Below, in pieces: positions 46,390 through 57,851 of a DNA stretch of 64,000 nt. Source of the stretch: Lantana camara (lineage: Eukaryota; Streptophyta; Magnoliopsida; Lamiales; Verbenaceae); the NCBI GenBank assembly GCA_037501455.1, contig CM074860.1, positions 47,316,501 through 47,380,500 of the forward strand. Direction: 5' to 3'. The notes under the pieces were generated by a model. It saw only the letters and a program-made list of their open reading frames with translations. It was not told where the DNA came from and searched no databases. Within the stretch, counting starts at the first letter, position 1. Every line of letters starts with the position of its first letter. The position numbers and the translations under genes were made by a program.

Positions 46390-47471
46390 TGTAACAGCCC
46401 AAAACAGGGCCTGGATGAAAACAGTAAGTTAAGGCAGTGGTAAAGCGTTTATAGACCGTGATCCAACTTTTTGAATCATCATGCATTGCATTCTTACATG
46501 AACTTGGTGCTCGTATATGATCTGACATGTTTTAAGGGGGAATTCTTGACCTTTGATACAGTTTACTATTCATAACCCGAGCCTACCTTGTTCATATTGC
46601 TACTCGAACCCTAGAGGTTCATCACACATGTTTCCCAATCATTTGAACTTGTTTCCCGAGCTCAGAAAGTCTTTCTTGAGCCATAAGTGTATTTTTGGAA
46701 CTTACCGACCAAAGTTACTATTCATCAGAAAATGATCTTTTGATTCTGATACCTTTTTCTACCCAAGTTACAGTCGAATCGATCCTTGAGTCGAGACGAG
46801 TCTTTTGAAATCATTCTTGGCTTGGAAATCCATTCCGGAACTTTGTTTTATTGAAAACGTTTTTGAAAACCCTAGTTTACTATTCCTTTTACGAACGGTT
46901 TTCATTCGGAAAATGTTTTCTCTTCGGATTTGCACTACTTGAACTATTTCAAGATTTTTGAGATGTTTTACAACTCTTGATTCAAGTCCTAGCTTGAAAT
47001 TTTGAAGCGTACGTTCGTACGTGAGAATTCACTATTCATCCTACGTTTTCAACTTTTTAACGGTAAAACGTTTTATAGTCGATTTTGGACTCAAAACGCT
47101 TCCCGATTTATTTCTTGAATTTTGGAAGCAATTCGGACTTGAAAATCATTCTAGAAAGTCGTTTTTCACTCATGTCGAGTTTTGAGCTCAAAACTTTTAT
47201 TCACTAAAACTAATGTATCTTTCAAACGGTAAATCCGATTTCGACGAATGAATATGCGTTTCGAAGCTAATTTTCTTGCCGTCGGAATGGTTAAACTTCC
47301 AGCCACTTATCCTCGAGCCTTGGGGGACGAAATTATAGAATTACCCCCAGCAGTCCCATTTTTAGCTTCAACATCCCTAAAGCTTCTAGAAGATACAAGT
47401 GGATGAACTCTTGTTTTGCTCTCCTACCCTTAAGCCATCTCTAATTGCAAGGTGAGGGGCTTCTTCACACC

Positions 47472-47479
47472 TATATATA
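47472..47479 (+). promoter_or_regulatory. Likely TATA box of LTR F
   Basis: CTATATATACCCC lies about 30-60 bp upstream of a pyrimidine-rich tract (TTTCTCTCCCTCTCC), a good plant core-promoter layout. Confidence 0.5.
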
Positions 47480-48281
47480 CCCCTCCCATGGCATTTCATT
47501 CCTTGCTCAAAGTTGTGTTGACAACACCCTTTCTCTCCCTCTCCTCCCCCTCTTGCCGTCGGCAACCCCATTAGAAGCTAGGTTAGTTTGTTTTGTTTTT
47601 ATGTTATGTTTAGTTTAGTTTATGTTTTTATGTTATGGTATGTTTATATTATGTTTAGGTTGGGTCTTAGGGTCTTCCCTAAGCCATATAGGATTTTATT
47701 TTATACATTTATTATATAGTTTTCATGATATGTTTTGATAGTTGCTTATATGATTTAATTGTTTAGTATATGCATGAATATGTTATCAATTGCTCTAGTA
47801 TATGCTATGATCATGTGATATGGTTGTTATATTATGAGAATTGATGCATGATTATGGAATTTAAATTATGTTCATGCATGTTAGCTAATGGAATAGTGAT
47901 TTACAATTAATTATGTCACAACTTGTTACATGTTGATATTGGAATTAAATTGTTACATGTTACATGCCTAAAGGTTCATGATATATGATATGATATGATA
48001 TGATATATGTTGTGACATGTTGTCACATTGTTATATGACTCTTGATTTATGAATTGAGCTTATGATATGATTTGGATTAATGGAATAGTGCCTTGATCAT
48101 ATGTTATACACTTTAATAGTGTCACATGTTATAACCTAAGATAGAATAGTGTTTCATAACTTGATCTTATGCCTTAATTGGATCTCTTAACTATAGGTTA
48201 TACCTTTAACCTAGATCACACTTGATTATATTAACATGAACTTGAAACTATAGGTTATAATCAAGATCATAATTTAATTAG

Positions 48282-48366
48282 GGTGTGTGTGTGTGTGCAT
48301 GCCGTGTGTGTGTGTGTGTGTTCGTGCATGGTGTGTGTGTGTACTGTGTGTGTGTGGGTGTGTGTA
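48282..48366. repeat. Interrupted GT microsatellite
   Basis: Four runs of GT repeats with CATG/TTCG/ACT interruptions inside LTR F. Confidence 0.9.
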
Positions 48367-48775
48367 TAGTAAGGGTTTGACCCGACCCTTTGACCCGACA
48401 CGTGAATAGTAATATGGAATAGTAATTTAGAATAGTACTTTTGAATAGTGCTTTTGAATAGTAAAAATGAATTAAAACTTGTGCTTTCTTAATAGACATT
48501 TGCACCTAGGGTTTCCATATCCAGGGTCTAAAATGTGTTTTCAAAATGTGTTTTCTTTCGTGGACTTGTTTCTTAACCTAAGGTTTGCGATAGGATTCAT
48601 AATTTGACTAAAGCTTATTCGGTTATAGTAAGATCATAGTCTAACGTTGAGAGTAACTCACTTTGACGTATTCCTTTGTGTGTTACCTTTCTTGAATACC
48701 TTAAATGGTATTACTCTCTTGTGTTACATGTTCCTTGTTCATTGTTTCTTGCATTTCTTATGCATCTTGGTTAGA

Positions 48776-48971
48776 TGGGAAAAGCCATTCCCGTGGCCCT
48801 TCAAAACGCGCCAGCGCTTTTAAAAAGGGAAAACATTTTTGGCTGGGAACGGCCCTTTCGGCACACAGGCCAAAATGGAAACGGCCGTTCCCAGTCTCGC
48901 TGGCCTTGTTGACTCCGAATCATGGGAACGGCCGTTCCAGTTTTAAACTGGGGCTGGGAAGGGTCGTTCCC
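48776..48971. repeat. Array of GGGAAC palindromes (D, 3' LTR)
   Basis: Units at about 48777-48794 (decayed), 48844-48859, 48877-48892, 48924-48939 and 48956-48971. The last two are absent from the 5' LTR through a 79-bp deletion from GTTCCC to GTTCCC. Confidence 0.9.
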
Positions 48972-49912
48972 AAAATACGAGAGCAGCAGAAATGAAGAAC
49001 AGAAACAGAGCAGCAACGAAGCAACAACAACCAAGCATTCAAGAGGATTAAAACCAAGATGAAATGCATAAATTTGATGCAACATATATGCTAGCATACT
49101 TAGGGATCAATAACAATTCATATAAACACATATTTCCAATGTAGATTGTTAGGAATCCAGCAATACAAACCCATATCATCAATCATGCTTCAAGTCCAAA
49201 ATTCACAAGATAAATGCATACATCTCGAGCTCAAAGTTCACATACATATTTCCAACAACCAATACACAATTTAATCAACACATAGCAAAGCCATATCTAT
49301 GCCATATATTCAAGAAAATCATCTATTCTCCATAAATACCTCAAAAGAAAGAAATGAGAGACAAGATGAAGATATGATGTTGATGATGCTTCAATGATCC
49401 CAAAACCCACAAAAACTAGCTTGAATGGATGAAATATCCCTACACCTTGGCAAGGGTTTGTCTCGGTTGAAGAAGGAAGGAAGAACAATGTGTATGTAAT
49501 GTTTGTATGAAAGGGAAGCAAGTGGTACGTGATTACTGCTAATAAGGACAAAGAGATGGCCAATTTGCAATTAAATCCTTTCATTTATTAAATTATACAA
49601 TGAGGTCCAATTCCATAACAATTGATCAATTAGGTCCAATGTAATTAAATCCCAAAAGTTCATGAAATGATCAAATAAAGTCACAACGAAATTAAGTCAA
49701 GTTCGGGAAATTAATTCACGTTGTGGTCATATTCAATTTATGCGATAAATATAATATGATATGCATTTTCAATAAAATACCAAGAATATAATTTTATAAA
49801 AATTGTTTCATGACGAGGAAAATGAATTTAATGATCAATTAATAATTAAATTACTACTCTCAAACTCACAGGTGTCGTTCATACCTGAATGGCCGAAAGC
49901 TGGGGCGTTACA
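48776..49912 (-). mobile_element. 3' LTR of D, truncated
   Basis: Matches 55841-56901 of the 5' LTR plus 79 bp that the 5' LTR has lost. The distal 1 kb is missing at the 48775 junction. Confidence 0.9.
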
Positions 49913-49926
49913 ATCGTCCCTCCTTA
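49913..49926 (-). other. Polypurine tract of D
   Basis: TAAGGAGGGACGAT on the minus strand; it is degraded compared with those of A and B. Confidence 0.7.
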
Positions 49927-49946
49927 AAAGAATCTGGTCCCCAGAT

Positions 49947-50141
49947 TCACTGATCGGAAGGGAACAACTCTGGATGGAACCGTCTCATTTTGTTTTTGGT
50001 TTCCCACGTGGCTTCTTCGGTCTTGTCACTTCTCCAAAGAACCTTAACCATAGGAATCTTCCAGTTTCTTAATTCCTGATACTTCTTATCCAATATCTTA
50101 ACCGGTTTCGGAACAAAGGTTAGATTCGGTTCCAATTCCAC
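49947..50141 (-). pseudogene. Chromodomain of D
   Basis: The 64-codon frame shows PVKILDKKYQELRNWKIPMV, KVLWRSDKT, ATWETKNKM and FHPELFPSDQ, very close to B. A TAG just upstream (within the RKYYPDE region) separates it from the integrase tail. Confidence 0.85.
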
Positions 50142-50177
50142 TTCTTCAACGGGAATGATCTCGGTTTCATCAGGGTA

Positions 50178-51353
50178 CTATTTCCTCAGCTGAGAGACGT
50201 GAAATACATTATGAATCCCCGTGAGGCTCGGTGGTAGGTCCAATCTGTAAGCAACTTCTCCAACTCTTTCCATAATCTCGTAGGGACCTAAGTAACGAGG
50301 CTTAAGCTTACCTCCTTTCCCAATCCGAGCAAATCCTTTACATGGAGGCGCCTTCAAGAATACCCGGTCTCTAACTTCAAACTCGAGATCCCTTCTACGA
50401 TGATCGGCGTAGCTCTTCTGTCTGTCCTGAGCTGATTTCATCCGTTGTTTTATTAATTGGACTTTCTCAATCATAGCTTCAACGGCCTTAGAAGGTTTTT
50501 CCAATTTCTCACCTTTCTTAACACCTTCCTGCTTAGTCCATCTCCACTCTTCCAGGTCAAAGAACAACGGAGAACGACACTTCCGACCATAAAGTAGCCC
50601 CTACGGTGCCATTCCAATCGAAGCCTAAAAACTGTTGTTGTAAGCAAACTCAATCAGAGGTAGCTGATCGTGCCAAGAAGATTGAAAATCCAAAGAACAA
50701 GCTCGAAGCAAATCCTCGAGATATCTTATTAATCTCTCGGACTGACCATCCGTCTGAGGATGAAATGCTGTAGTGAACTGGAGCTTGGTACCCAAAACCT
50801 CTTGCAATTTACGCCACAACTTAGAAGTAAACCGTGGATCTCTGTCTGAAACTATACTAACCGGAATCCCATGAAGTCTAACAATCTCCCGGTTATAAAG
50901 CTCGGCTAGCTTACGAATCTTATACGACATCCTAACCGGCAGAAAATGTGTCAAACGGTCCACAATCACCCAAATTCCATCGAATCCACCATTCACTTTA
51001 GGTAATCCGGACACGAAATCCATCGTCACCTGCTCCCACTTCCACTCGGGAATAGGTAACGGCTGAAGAAGACCTCCCGGTTTCTGATGCTCGGCTTTCA
51101 CATTCTGACAAGTGAGACAATGCTTCACAAACTCGGCCACATCTTTCTTCAATCCACGCCACCAATAATATTGCCTTAAGTCCTTATACATCTTGTTTCC
51201 TCCGGGGTGGATGGAATAAACCGATCTGTGATCTTCCTCGAGCAATACCCGTTTCAACTCTTCGGGTACAACCACTCGGTTCTTGAAACGAATAAGACCG
51301 GTTTCATCGAACCCGAATGGACACTCCGGATCAGCTCTTGCTTTAGCTATCAA
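50178..51353 (-). pseudogene. Integrase of D (broken)
   Basis: Frames 50625-51353 and 50178-50567 cover the integrase. Visible are HRSVYSIHPGG and CLTCQ (zinc site), [18 protein letters not shown] and QSERLIRYLED (DDE), then EFAYNNSF, GRK, EVRDRVFLKAPP and the GPYEIMERVG motif. Two TAG codons lie in the short gap 50568-50624. Four residues seem deleted after DRLT compared with A and B ([11 protein letters not shown] versus DRLTHFLP). It is out of frame with RNase H. Confidence 0.85.
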
Positions 51354-53089
51354 TTTTTGAACTTCTGAATCTGTACTCTGAGCCTCAACAACCTGTGCTT
51401 CAAATACGGCTGAACCGAAATATTAGAATCTCGAGCCCTTAAAACAATTGGCTCGATTCCACTACTTTCACCCACTTCCAAGCTCGACACACTAGCCTTC
51501 CTACTAAGTGCATCGGTGACCACGTTGGCTTTGCCGGGATGGTACTTAATCGTGCAATCATAATCTTCCAACCTTTCCATCCAACGTCGTTGCCTCATAT
51601 TCAAATCCTTCTGAGTGTATAAATACTGGAGGCTTTTGTGGTCGGTGAAAATCTCGAAAGACACCCCGTACAAATAATGTCTCCACTTTCCAAGTGCAAA
51701 GACTACGGAGGCAAGCTCAAGATCATGTGTCGGATAATTCTTTTCATGCTCTTTCAACTTCCGGGATGCATAAGCAATTACCTTACCGTTTTGAGTCAAC
51801 ACACATCCCAAGCCTTCCTTAGAAGCATCCGTGTAAACAGCATATCCTTCAGAACCTTTCGGAAGATCTAACACTAGAGCAGAAACTAGCTTTTCCTTCA
51901 AGAAAGTGAAACTCTTCTCACAATCTTCATCCCAATCGAATTTCACATTCTTCTTTATCAACAGTGTTAAAGGAGCTGCTAACTTGGAGAAATCCTTAAC
52001 AAACCTCCGGTAATAACTTGCCAATCCCAAGAAGCTCTTGATCTCTGAGGCACTCCTAGGTTTCTCCCACTTTAAAACCGACTCAATCTTTAAAGGATCG
52101 ACCTCCAACCCATTTCCCGAAATCACGTGACCCAAGAAAGACACCCTGTCAATCCAGAACTCACACTTACTGAATTTGGCAAATAACTGATGCTCCTTCA
52201 AAGTCCTCAATACCAACTGAAGATGCCTCGCATGCTCCTCGGCAGACTTAGAGAAAACCAGAATATCATCAATGAAGATGACCACGAATTTATCCAGAAA
52301 AGGCCTGAAGATCCTGTGCATCATATCCATAAAAGCTACTGGGGCATTAGTTAGACCAAACGGCATCACTACGAACTCATAATGCCCGTACCGAGTATTA
52401 AATCTTGTCTTAGAAATATCGTCAGCTCGGATTCGCAGCTGGTAGTACCCCTGTCTCAAATCCAATTTCGAGTAGACTTTAGATCCTTGAAGTATATCAA
52501 ACAACTCCTCGATATGTGGAAGAGGATACTTATTCTTGATCGTCATCCGGTTCAACTCCCTATAATCTATACACATTCTCAAGGTTCCGTCCTTCTTCTT
52601 AACGAACAAAACCGATGCATCCCAGGGAGAGGAACTCGGTCTAATGTACCCAATCTCCAACAACGCATCAAGTTGAGTCTTCAACTCTTTCAACTCGGCC
52701 AGAGCCATAAGATACGGAGTCTTGGAGTACGGCTCTGCATTAGGGTACAAGTCGATCACAAACTCAATTTCCCGTTCTAGAGGTAACGAATCCAATTCCT
52801 CAGGAAAGACCTCGGGAAACTCCTTCACTACTTCCGTTTCTTCCAGCTTACTTTGATCCTTGGGTTTGTTGAGAATATAAGCCATAAAACCTGTGGCTCC
52901 ATCTCGAACCAACTTATGAGCTTCCGAGAAAGAAAGTAGAGTCACAGTCTTGGAACTCCAACCTACTACCAAATCTGATCCCAACTGAACCCTCTTCGCC
53001 CTGCAATCAACTGTAGCAGAATGTCTGTACAACAAATCCATGCCCAAAATGGATCCATAGCAAGTCATCGGCAGCTCAATGAAGTCCAC
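51350..53089 (-). pseudogene. Protease tail, RT and RNase H of D
   Basis: A 579-codon open frame. It starts in the protease ([20 protein letters not shown]), then the linker ([20 protein letters not shown]) and RT with [49 protein letters not shown] and the catalytic FIDDILVF. RNase H has [21 protein letters not shown] and [12 protein letters not shown] is uninterrupted here, unlike in A and B, though a few usually conserved residues differ (for example WDASVLF for WGAPVLF). Breaks lie at both ends. Confidence 0.9.
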
Positions 53090-54495
53090 AAGAAAACTCG
53101 ACCCTCAATGCTCACCGGAACCTCTCTAAACACCCGATCAGACTCTAAACTACCACCAAACGGAGTACTAACCACATAACATGCAGAAGAGTGAGTAACA
53201 GGCAAAGGCAAAGAAACAGATATAGCACTCGAAAGAAAGGAGTGAGTAGCTCCCGGATCAAACAAGGTATGAATGTTCGTGCCATGTATGGAAATGGTAC
53301 CTTCAACTACCGCGGCTGGATCAATATCAGCATCCTGCTGCTCACCCTCCAAAGCATAAGCACGAGCCCTGATCAGTGGTCTCTGTGCTCCCGGTGGTGG
53401 CATCCTGCGATCCGGACATCCATCTACCATATGCTCGTCGCTCCCACAAATAAAGCATAAACCCAGAAGCCTCCTGCAGTTATCATAAATGTACGTCCTC
53501 TGACCACAGAAGGTACAAGCAGGCCTCTCGGGTGCTGGTGGCAAAGCTGCAGTAACTGGAGATCTAATCACTGGTCCTGCTGGTCGGGGCTTCTTCCCTG
53601 GGCCCTGCGGAGCTGGTGGTGGAGAAGAATAAACCATCGGCCTCTTGCCTGAAGTAGAACCCGAACCTGAACCCTTATACCCCGATCCGGAACCTCTGAA
53701 ACCCGATCCAGAGCCTCTGAAACCCGATCCGGACCTTGAGCCCGATCCTGAACCTGAACGATAAGAAGACCGTCTAGCATTCACCGAATCCTCAACCAAT
53801 AGGGCCTTCTTGGTAGCCTTCGCCCATGTGCTCGTGTTGACCGCCTTAATTGCTACCTGAATATCCGATCTAAGGCCCTGAACAAACTGCATCGCCTTAT
53901 GGAAATCGTCACTGACTATATTACGAGCATAGCGGGACAATTTCTCAAACTCGGCGATATACTCTGAAACTGACCTGCTTCCTTGCTTAATTTCTGTAAA
54001 TTCCTTCGATCTTCGAGTACGAGAAGTTGGAGGAATAAACTTCTTCTTGAACTCTCGAGCAAAGACTTCCCAATTCACTTCCTCGCCTGCAACCTCTAAC
54101 ACAATCCGGGCACTCTCCCACCATGAATATGCCTCGCCCTGAATCAAAGAAATAGTGCATCTGGCCTTCTCCTGGGAACCACACGGAATAAGCTCCCATA
54201 TCCTCTCAATCTCCCTTAGCCACTGCTCGACCTGAATATCATTTCCTTTATAAAACATGGGAGGATGCTGGTTCTGGAACTCCCTAAAAACCGCTGAAAT
54301 CTGAGCTCCTGGCTATGGTGGTGGTGGGGGAACATAATCCCGGACTCTCTGATCAATAAGACCCACCACTGCGTTCATAAAGTCCTGTGGCTGAGCCTGA
54401 GGAAGTGGAGGAGGAGGTGGTGATCTCTCCCGGCGATGATGACGACGATGTCGATGTCTAGGAGAACGATCACGGTGATGTCTATCGCGAGCCAT
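53065..54495 (-). pseudogene. Gag and protease N-terminus of D
   Basis: The ATG at 54495 (MARDRHHRDR) follows GATTTCAG/G. A TAG after the proline run (near 54312) splits the frame. From 54258 the frame gives the capsid core (VEQWLREIERIWELIPCGSQ, LIQGEAYSWWES, EIKQGSRSVSEYIAEFEKLS, FVQGLRSDIQVAIKA). It continues into a glycine/serine linker with tandem GSGSGFR-like repeats, the Cys-rich segments CTFCGQRTYIYDNC and CFICGSDEHMVDGC, and the protease site DPGATHSF, before slipping out of frame near 53085. Confidence 0.9.
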
Positions 54496-54737
54496 CCTGA
54501 AATCAAGTCACTATTATGCATGTTCAATTAGTAGGTGCAAATGTGTGCAAATAATTCAGAAATTGCACATAAGTTATAAAATTCAAACAATTTACCAAAT
54601 TTAAATAAGTTCAAATAAGTCAAGTAGGTTCAAATATGTCAAATAACAATGCAAGAATCTCAAGTTGACAATTAGTTCCTATGTCGTACGACCTAGACTC
54701 ACAAGACACGACACTAGAGACCCGGTTTTGCAACCGG

Positions 54738-54749
54738 GCTCTGATACTA
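54738..54749 (-). other. Primer-binding site of D, mutated
   Basis: Reads TAGTATCAGAGC on the minus strand where TGGTATCAGAGC is expected, 8 bp from the LTR. The second base no longer pairs with initiator-Met tRNA. Confidence 0.8.
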
Positions 54750-54757
54750 CCGTAGGA

Positions 54758-56901
54758 TGTAGCACCCGGAACGCTAGGCACCACATCCCCCGCACTATAA
54801 CCCCAATCCACATATGAAAAGGACAATCCATACATGAATCAAAGCTATAGCGAACGGGAGACAATAAAAAACGACACAAGGCTAGGCGGGTACCCTCAAT
54901 TAAAACTAAACCAACCATTCAGAGTAGATAAAAGCGGAAGCAATATTTCATTCAATACTTATTGGTACCATATTTATTTATTTACTAATAGGTACCAACA
55001 TTTAGACTATCAATACAATATCATCTCCAAAATAAGCCACAAGGCATGCTACAAAACAATAAGTATCAATACATGAAAAAAATATGAAATGAAGTGTGCT
55101 AGACCCGAATTTAAAGACAACTAGACTCTAAATCCCCGCCTAGCACGCCCTGCAAAACAACTGAAAAGTTGAGGTGTCAGTCCAACATGGACTGAGCGAG
55201 GGGTATAAACAAATATAAGCGCACATACATGCAAGTTATAATCTCGGGTAATAACTTTGGGAAATAACAATAGAATTTAGTAAAATAACAGATTCTATCG
55301 CCCGAGGTTATAACTAATTCAATTTAGCAATTTGTTCAATTCAATACAATCAATTGTGGCCCGGCGAGTGAGGGCAAATCTCCAACCTTACTCCGACTGT
55401 GTACAATCAATCAGTCAATCAATTATTAGGTGATTAGGTGATCAAGCAATTTATTACTGTGCACAATTAGCAAGTTCAATAACGCCTTCTTCGTCCGGGT
55501 GATGGTGGGATTGCAAAGCTCTGGGACTGTGTATAATCAATCAATCAATCAATCACTGGGCCTGCTCCTCGTCACCAGGAAGCTGGTCTGTGCAAGAAAG
55601 ACAAATGTCCGTGAGACACGACTCAAAATGTACCAAATAGGACGAACGACGAAAATGCAACGAGATGACGAGTATGATGCAGTGTACCATGAAAATATCT
55701 CGTTTCGATATGTATGCAGTCATATAATAGCAATTTGGGGTCAAAGAAGCCGTCGGATCGAGGGGCTAAAAACGCACTTTTATGCAGTGAATTTTGTTCT
55801 GTCAGGCATGCGGGAACGGCCGTTCCGGCTTCCCTTTGTAAATGGGAAGGGCCGTTCCTGTGGCCCTTCAAAACGCGCCAGCGCTTTTAAAAAGGGAAAA
55901 CGTTTTTGGCTGGGAACGACCCTTCCGGCGCACAGGCCAAAATGGGAACGGCCGTTCCCAAAATACTAGACCAGCAAAAATGAAGAACAGAAACAGAGCA
56001 ACTACGAAGCAACAACAACCAAGCATTCAAGAGGATTAAAACCAAGATGAAATGCATAAATTTGATGCAACATATATGCTAGCATACTTAGGGATCAATA
56101 ACAATTCATATAAACACATATTTCCAAGGTAGATTATTAGGAATCCATCAATACAAACCCATATCATCAATCATGCTCCAAGTCCAAAATTCACAAGATA
56201 AATGCATCCATCTTAAGCTCAAAGTTCACATACATATTTCCAACAACTAATACACAATTTAATCAACACATAGCAAAGCCCTATCTATGCCATATATTCA
56301 AGAAAATCATCTATTCTCCATAAATACCTCAAAAGAAAGAAATGAGAGACAAGATGAAGATATGAAGTTGATGATGCTTCAATGATCCCAAAACCCACAA
56401 AAACTAGCTTGAATGGATGAAATCTCCCTACACCTTGGCAAGGGTTTGTCTCGGTTGAAGAAGAAAGGAAGAACAAAGTGTATGTAATGTTTGTATGAAA
56501 GGGAAGCAAGTGTTACGTGATTGCTGCTAATGAAGGGGAAAGAGATGGCCAATTTGCAATTAAATCCTTTCATTTATTAAGTTATACAATGAGGTCCAAT
56601 TCCATAACAATTCATCAATTAGGTCCAATGCAATTAAGTCCCAAAAGTTCATAAAATGATCAAATAAAGTCACAACGAAATTAAGTCAAGTTCGGGAAAT
56701 TAATTCACGTTGCAGTCATATTCAATTTATGCGATAAATATAATATGATATGAATTTTCAATAAAATACCAAGAATATAATTTTATAAAAATTATGTCAT
56801 GACGAGGAAAATGAATTAAATGATCAATTAATAATAAAATTACAACTCTCAAACTCACACGTGTCGTTCATACCTGAATGGCCGACAGCTGGGGCGTTAC
56901 A
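54758..56901 (-). mobile_element. 5' LTR of D
   Basis: TGTAGCACCCGG to GGGGCGTTACA, 2144 bp. Compared with B it lacks a stretch near 55510-55560 that would hold the GTGAGGTTT donor; CAATCAAT repeats mark the join. The first donor (GAG/GTATTT at 56328/56327) and the acceptor (TTCTTGCACAG, AG at 55589-55588) remain. Confidence 0.9.
55812..55959. repeat. Array of four GGGAAC palindromes (D, 5' LTR)
   Basis: Units at 55812-55827, 55844-55859, 55912-55927 and 55944-55959. The array starts 943 bp from the LTR 5' end. Confidence 0.9.
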
Positions 56902-57851
56902 GCATTCATGGCATCCCATTGCACACATGTTTTATTATCGGGGAAACCCACGTGCTTACTGCTTTATTCCTTGTTCTTCGGTGGTTCTTGATTACAATTA
57001 TTGTGTAATTGTTTTTCTTCTTGTTCTTGTTCATTGTGTGTTTCCTTCCCTTCGTGACTCTTGTTTGTAATGTGCTTCCTTCCCTTCTCAGTTTTGCTCG
57101 TTATGTGTTTCTTTTCCTTTTTGTGGTAACTCTCTTTTGGAGAGAGTTTGGTGGTGCGGAGTGTTCGTGAGTGTTTGGTGAGTTGTAAGAGTCGAGCTGC
57201 TTTTGGTCGACTTATCTTAAGGTGTTTTGTTCTCGTTGAAGTTGGGTGTTTCTTTGAGGAGGTCCGTCAGGGACTCGACGATATCTTCGGGGGTTAGATT
57301 GAAGGATAACCCGTTGATACTCCTCGTGGAAGAACCGAGTATTGCCTTAGAGTAAGAGGCACGGTTTTGATTGGGAAGAGGCGGTTGAAGAGAGTTACTC
57401 ACGGCATTGGCTTTTGCCTAACCGGAGGTACAAAAGGCTACCTTGCTTCCAACCAAGGCATAAAAGAAGGCCTTTGTTGTGTGTTGCTCGTAGAAGAATG
57501 GCAGCCTACGCCTTAAGGAGTGCTAGGTCACGAGTTTATCCCACTCAAGGTTGACGTTGTACAGGGTTTTGGGAAACCGGTCGTTCTGGCATAAGAAAGG
57601 CGTTATGGACTTTGTGTAGTAATGTCTACGTGCCAACGGTTGAGAATTCTCCAACTACTCCCGAATCTTTATTTGGGATGTGGGGGCAAATGACTAGAAC
57701 TTTGTGTCGGGTTCGCCAATTAAGGAGATAGTGTCTTGAGAAGTATGTGATCCGAGTGGTGCAGCGGAAGTGTGGATTTTGGGCTTGTCTTCGGAGCCGC
57801 TCAAGACTCACCTTAGGACCTAAGGGCAGGTCCTTTTGAAGGAGGGGAGTT
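56902..57851 (+). mobile_element. E internal region, 3' part, first tandem copy
   Basis: Nearly collinear with 63014-63963. It includes the RNase H relic at 57366-57550 and ends with a polypurine tract (GGAGGGGAGTT) before the LTR at 57852. Confidence 0.85.
57366..57550 (+). pseudogene. Degenerate RT/RNase H relic in E, first copy
   Basis: On the plus strand one frame gives FDWEEAVEES, matching FxWxxxCExSF at the RT-RNase H junction of Ty3/gypsy elements. Further on, in shifted frames, traces of the KEGL-CVL block and of AYA before a YPT tripeptide match [12 protein letters not shown]...VAYASRKL...NYPTHDLEL. Indels break the frame at several points. The second copy is at 63478-63663. I judge this a fossil, not a gene. 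Confidence 0.6.

Larger units (their letters stand above)
46390..48775 (+). mobile_element. LTR of element F, truncated at its 3' end
   Basis: Begins TGTAACAGCCC inside the C LTR. The five bases before it (TTAAG) may be its TSD, but the other end is gone. It holds a TATA box (47472-47479) and a CT-rich leader, then AT-rich sequence with ATGAT and GAATAGT reiterations and a GT microsatellite (48282-48366). No coding sequence is seen. It ends abruptly in the left LTR of D at about 48771-48776. Confidence 0.65.
48776..56901 (-). mobile_element. Tekay-type Ty3/gypsy element D, left end deleted
   Basis: Internal region 49913-54757, right (5') LTR 54758-56901 (2144 bp) and only about 1137 bp of the left (3') LTR (48776-49912). 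It inserted in the E internal region (the empty site is near 63010-63020), but its left flank is now F, so its left TSD was deleted. Gag to chromodomain are all recognisable on the minus strand and all broken. Confidence 0.9.

Noticed and set aside
48282..48366. GT tract as a regulatory Z-DNA element
   Set aside because: It is an ordinary interrupted microsatellite in a truncated LTR, and nothing links it to a function.
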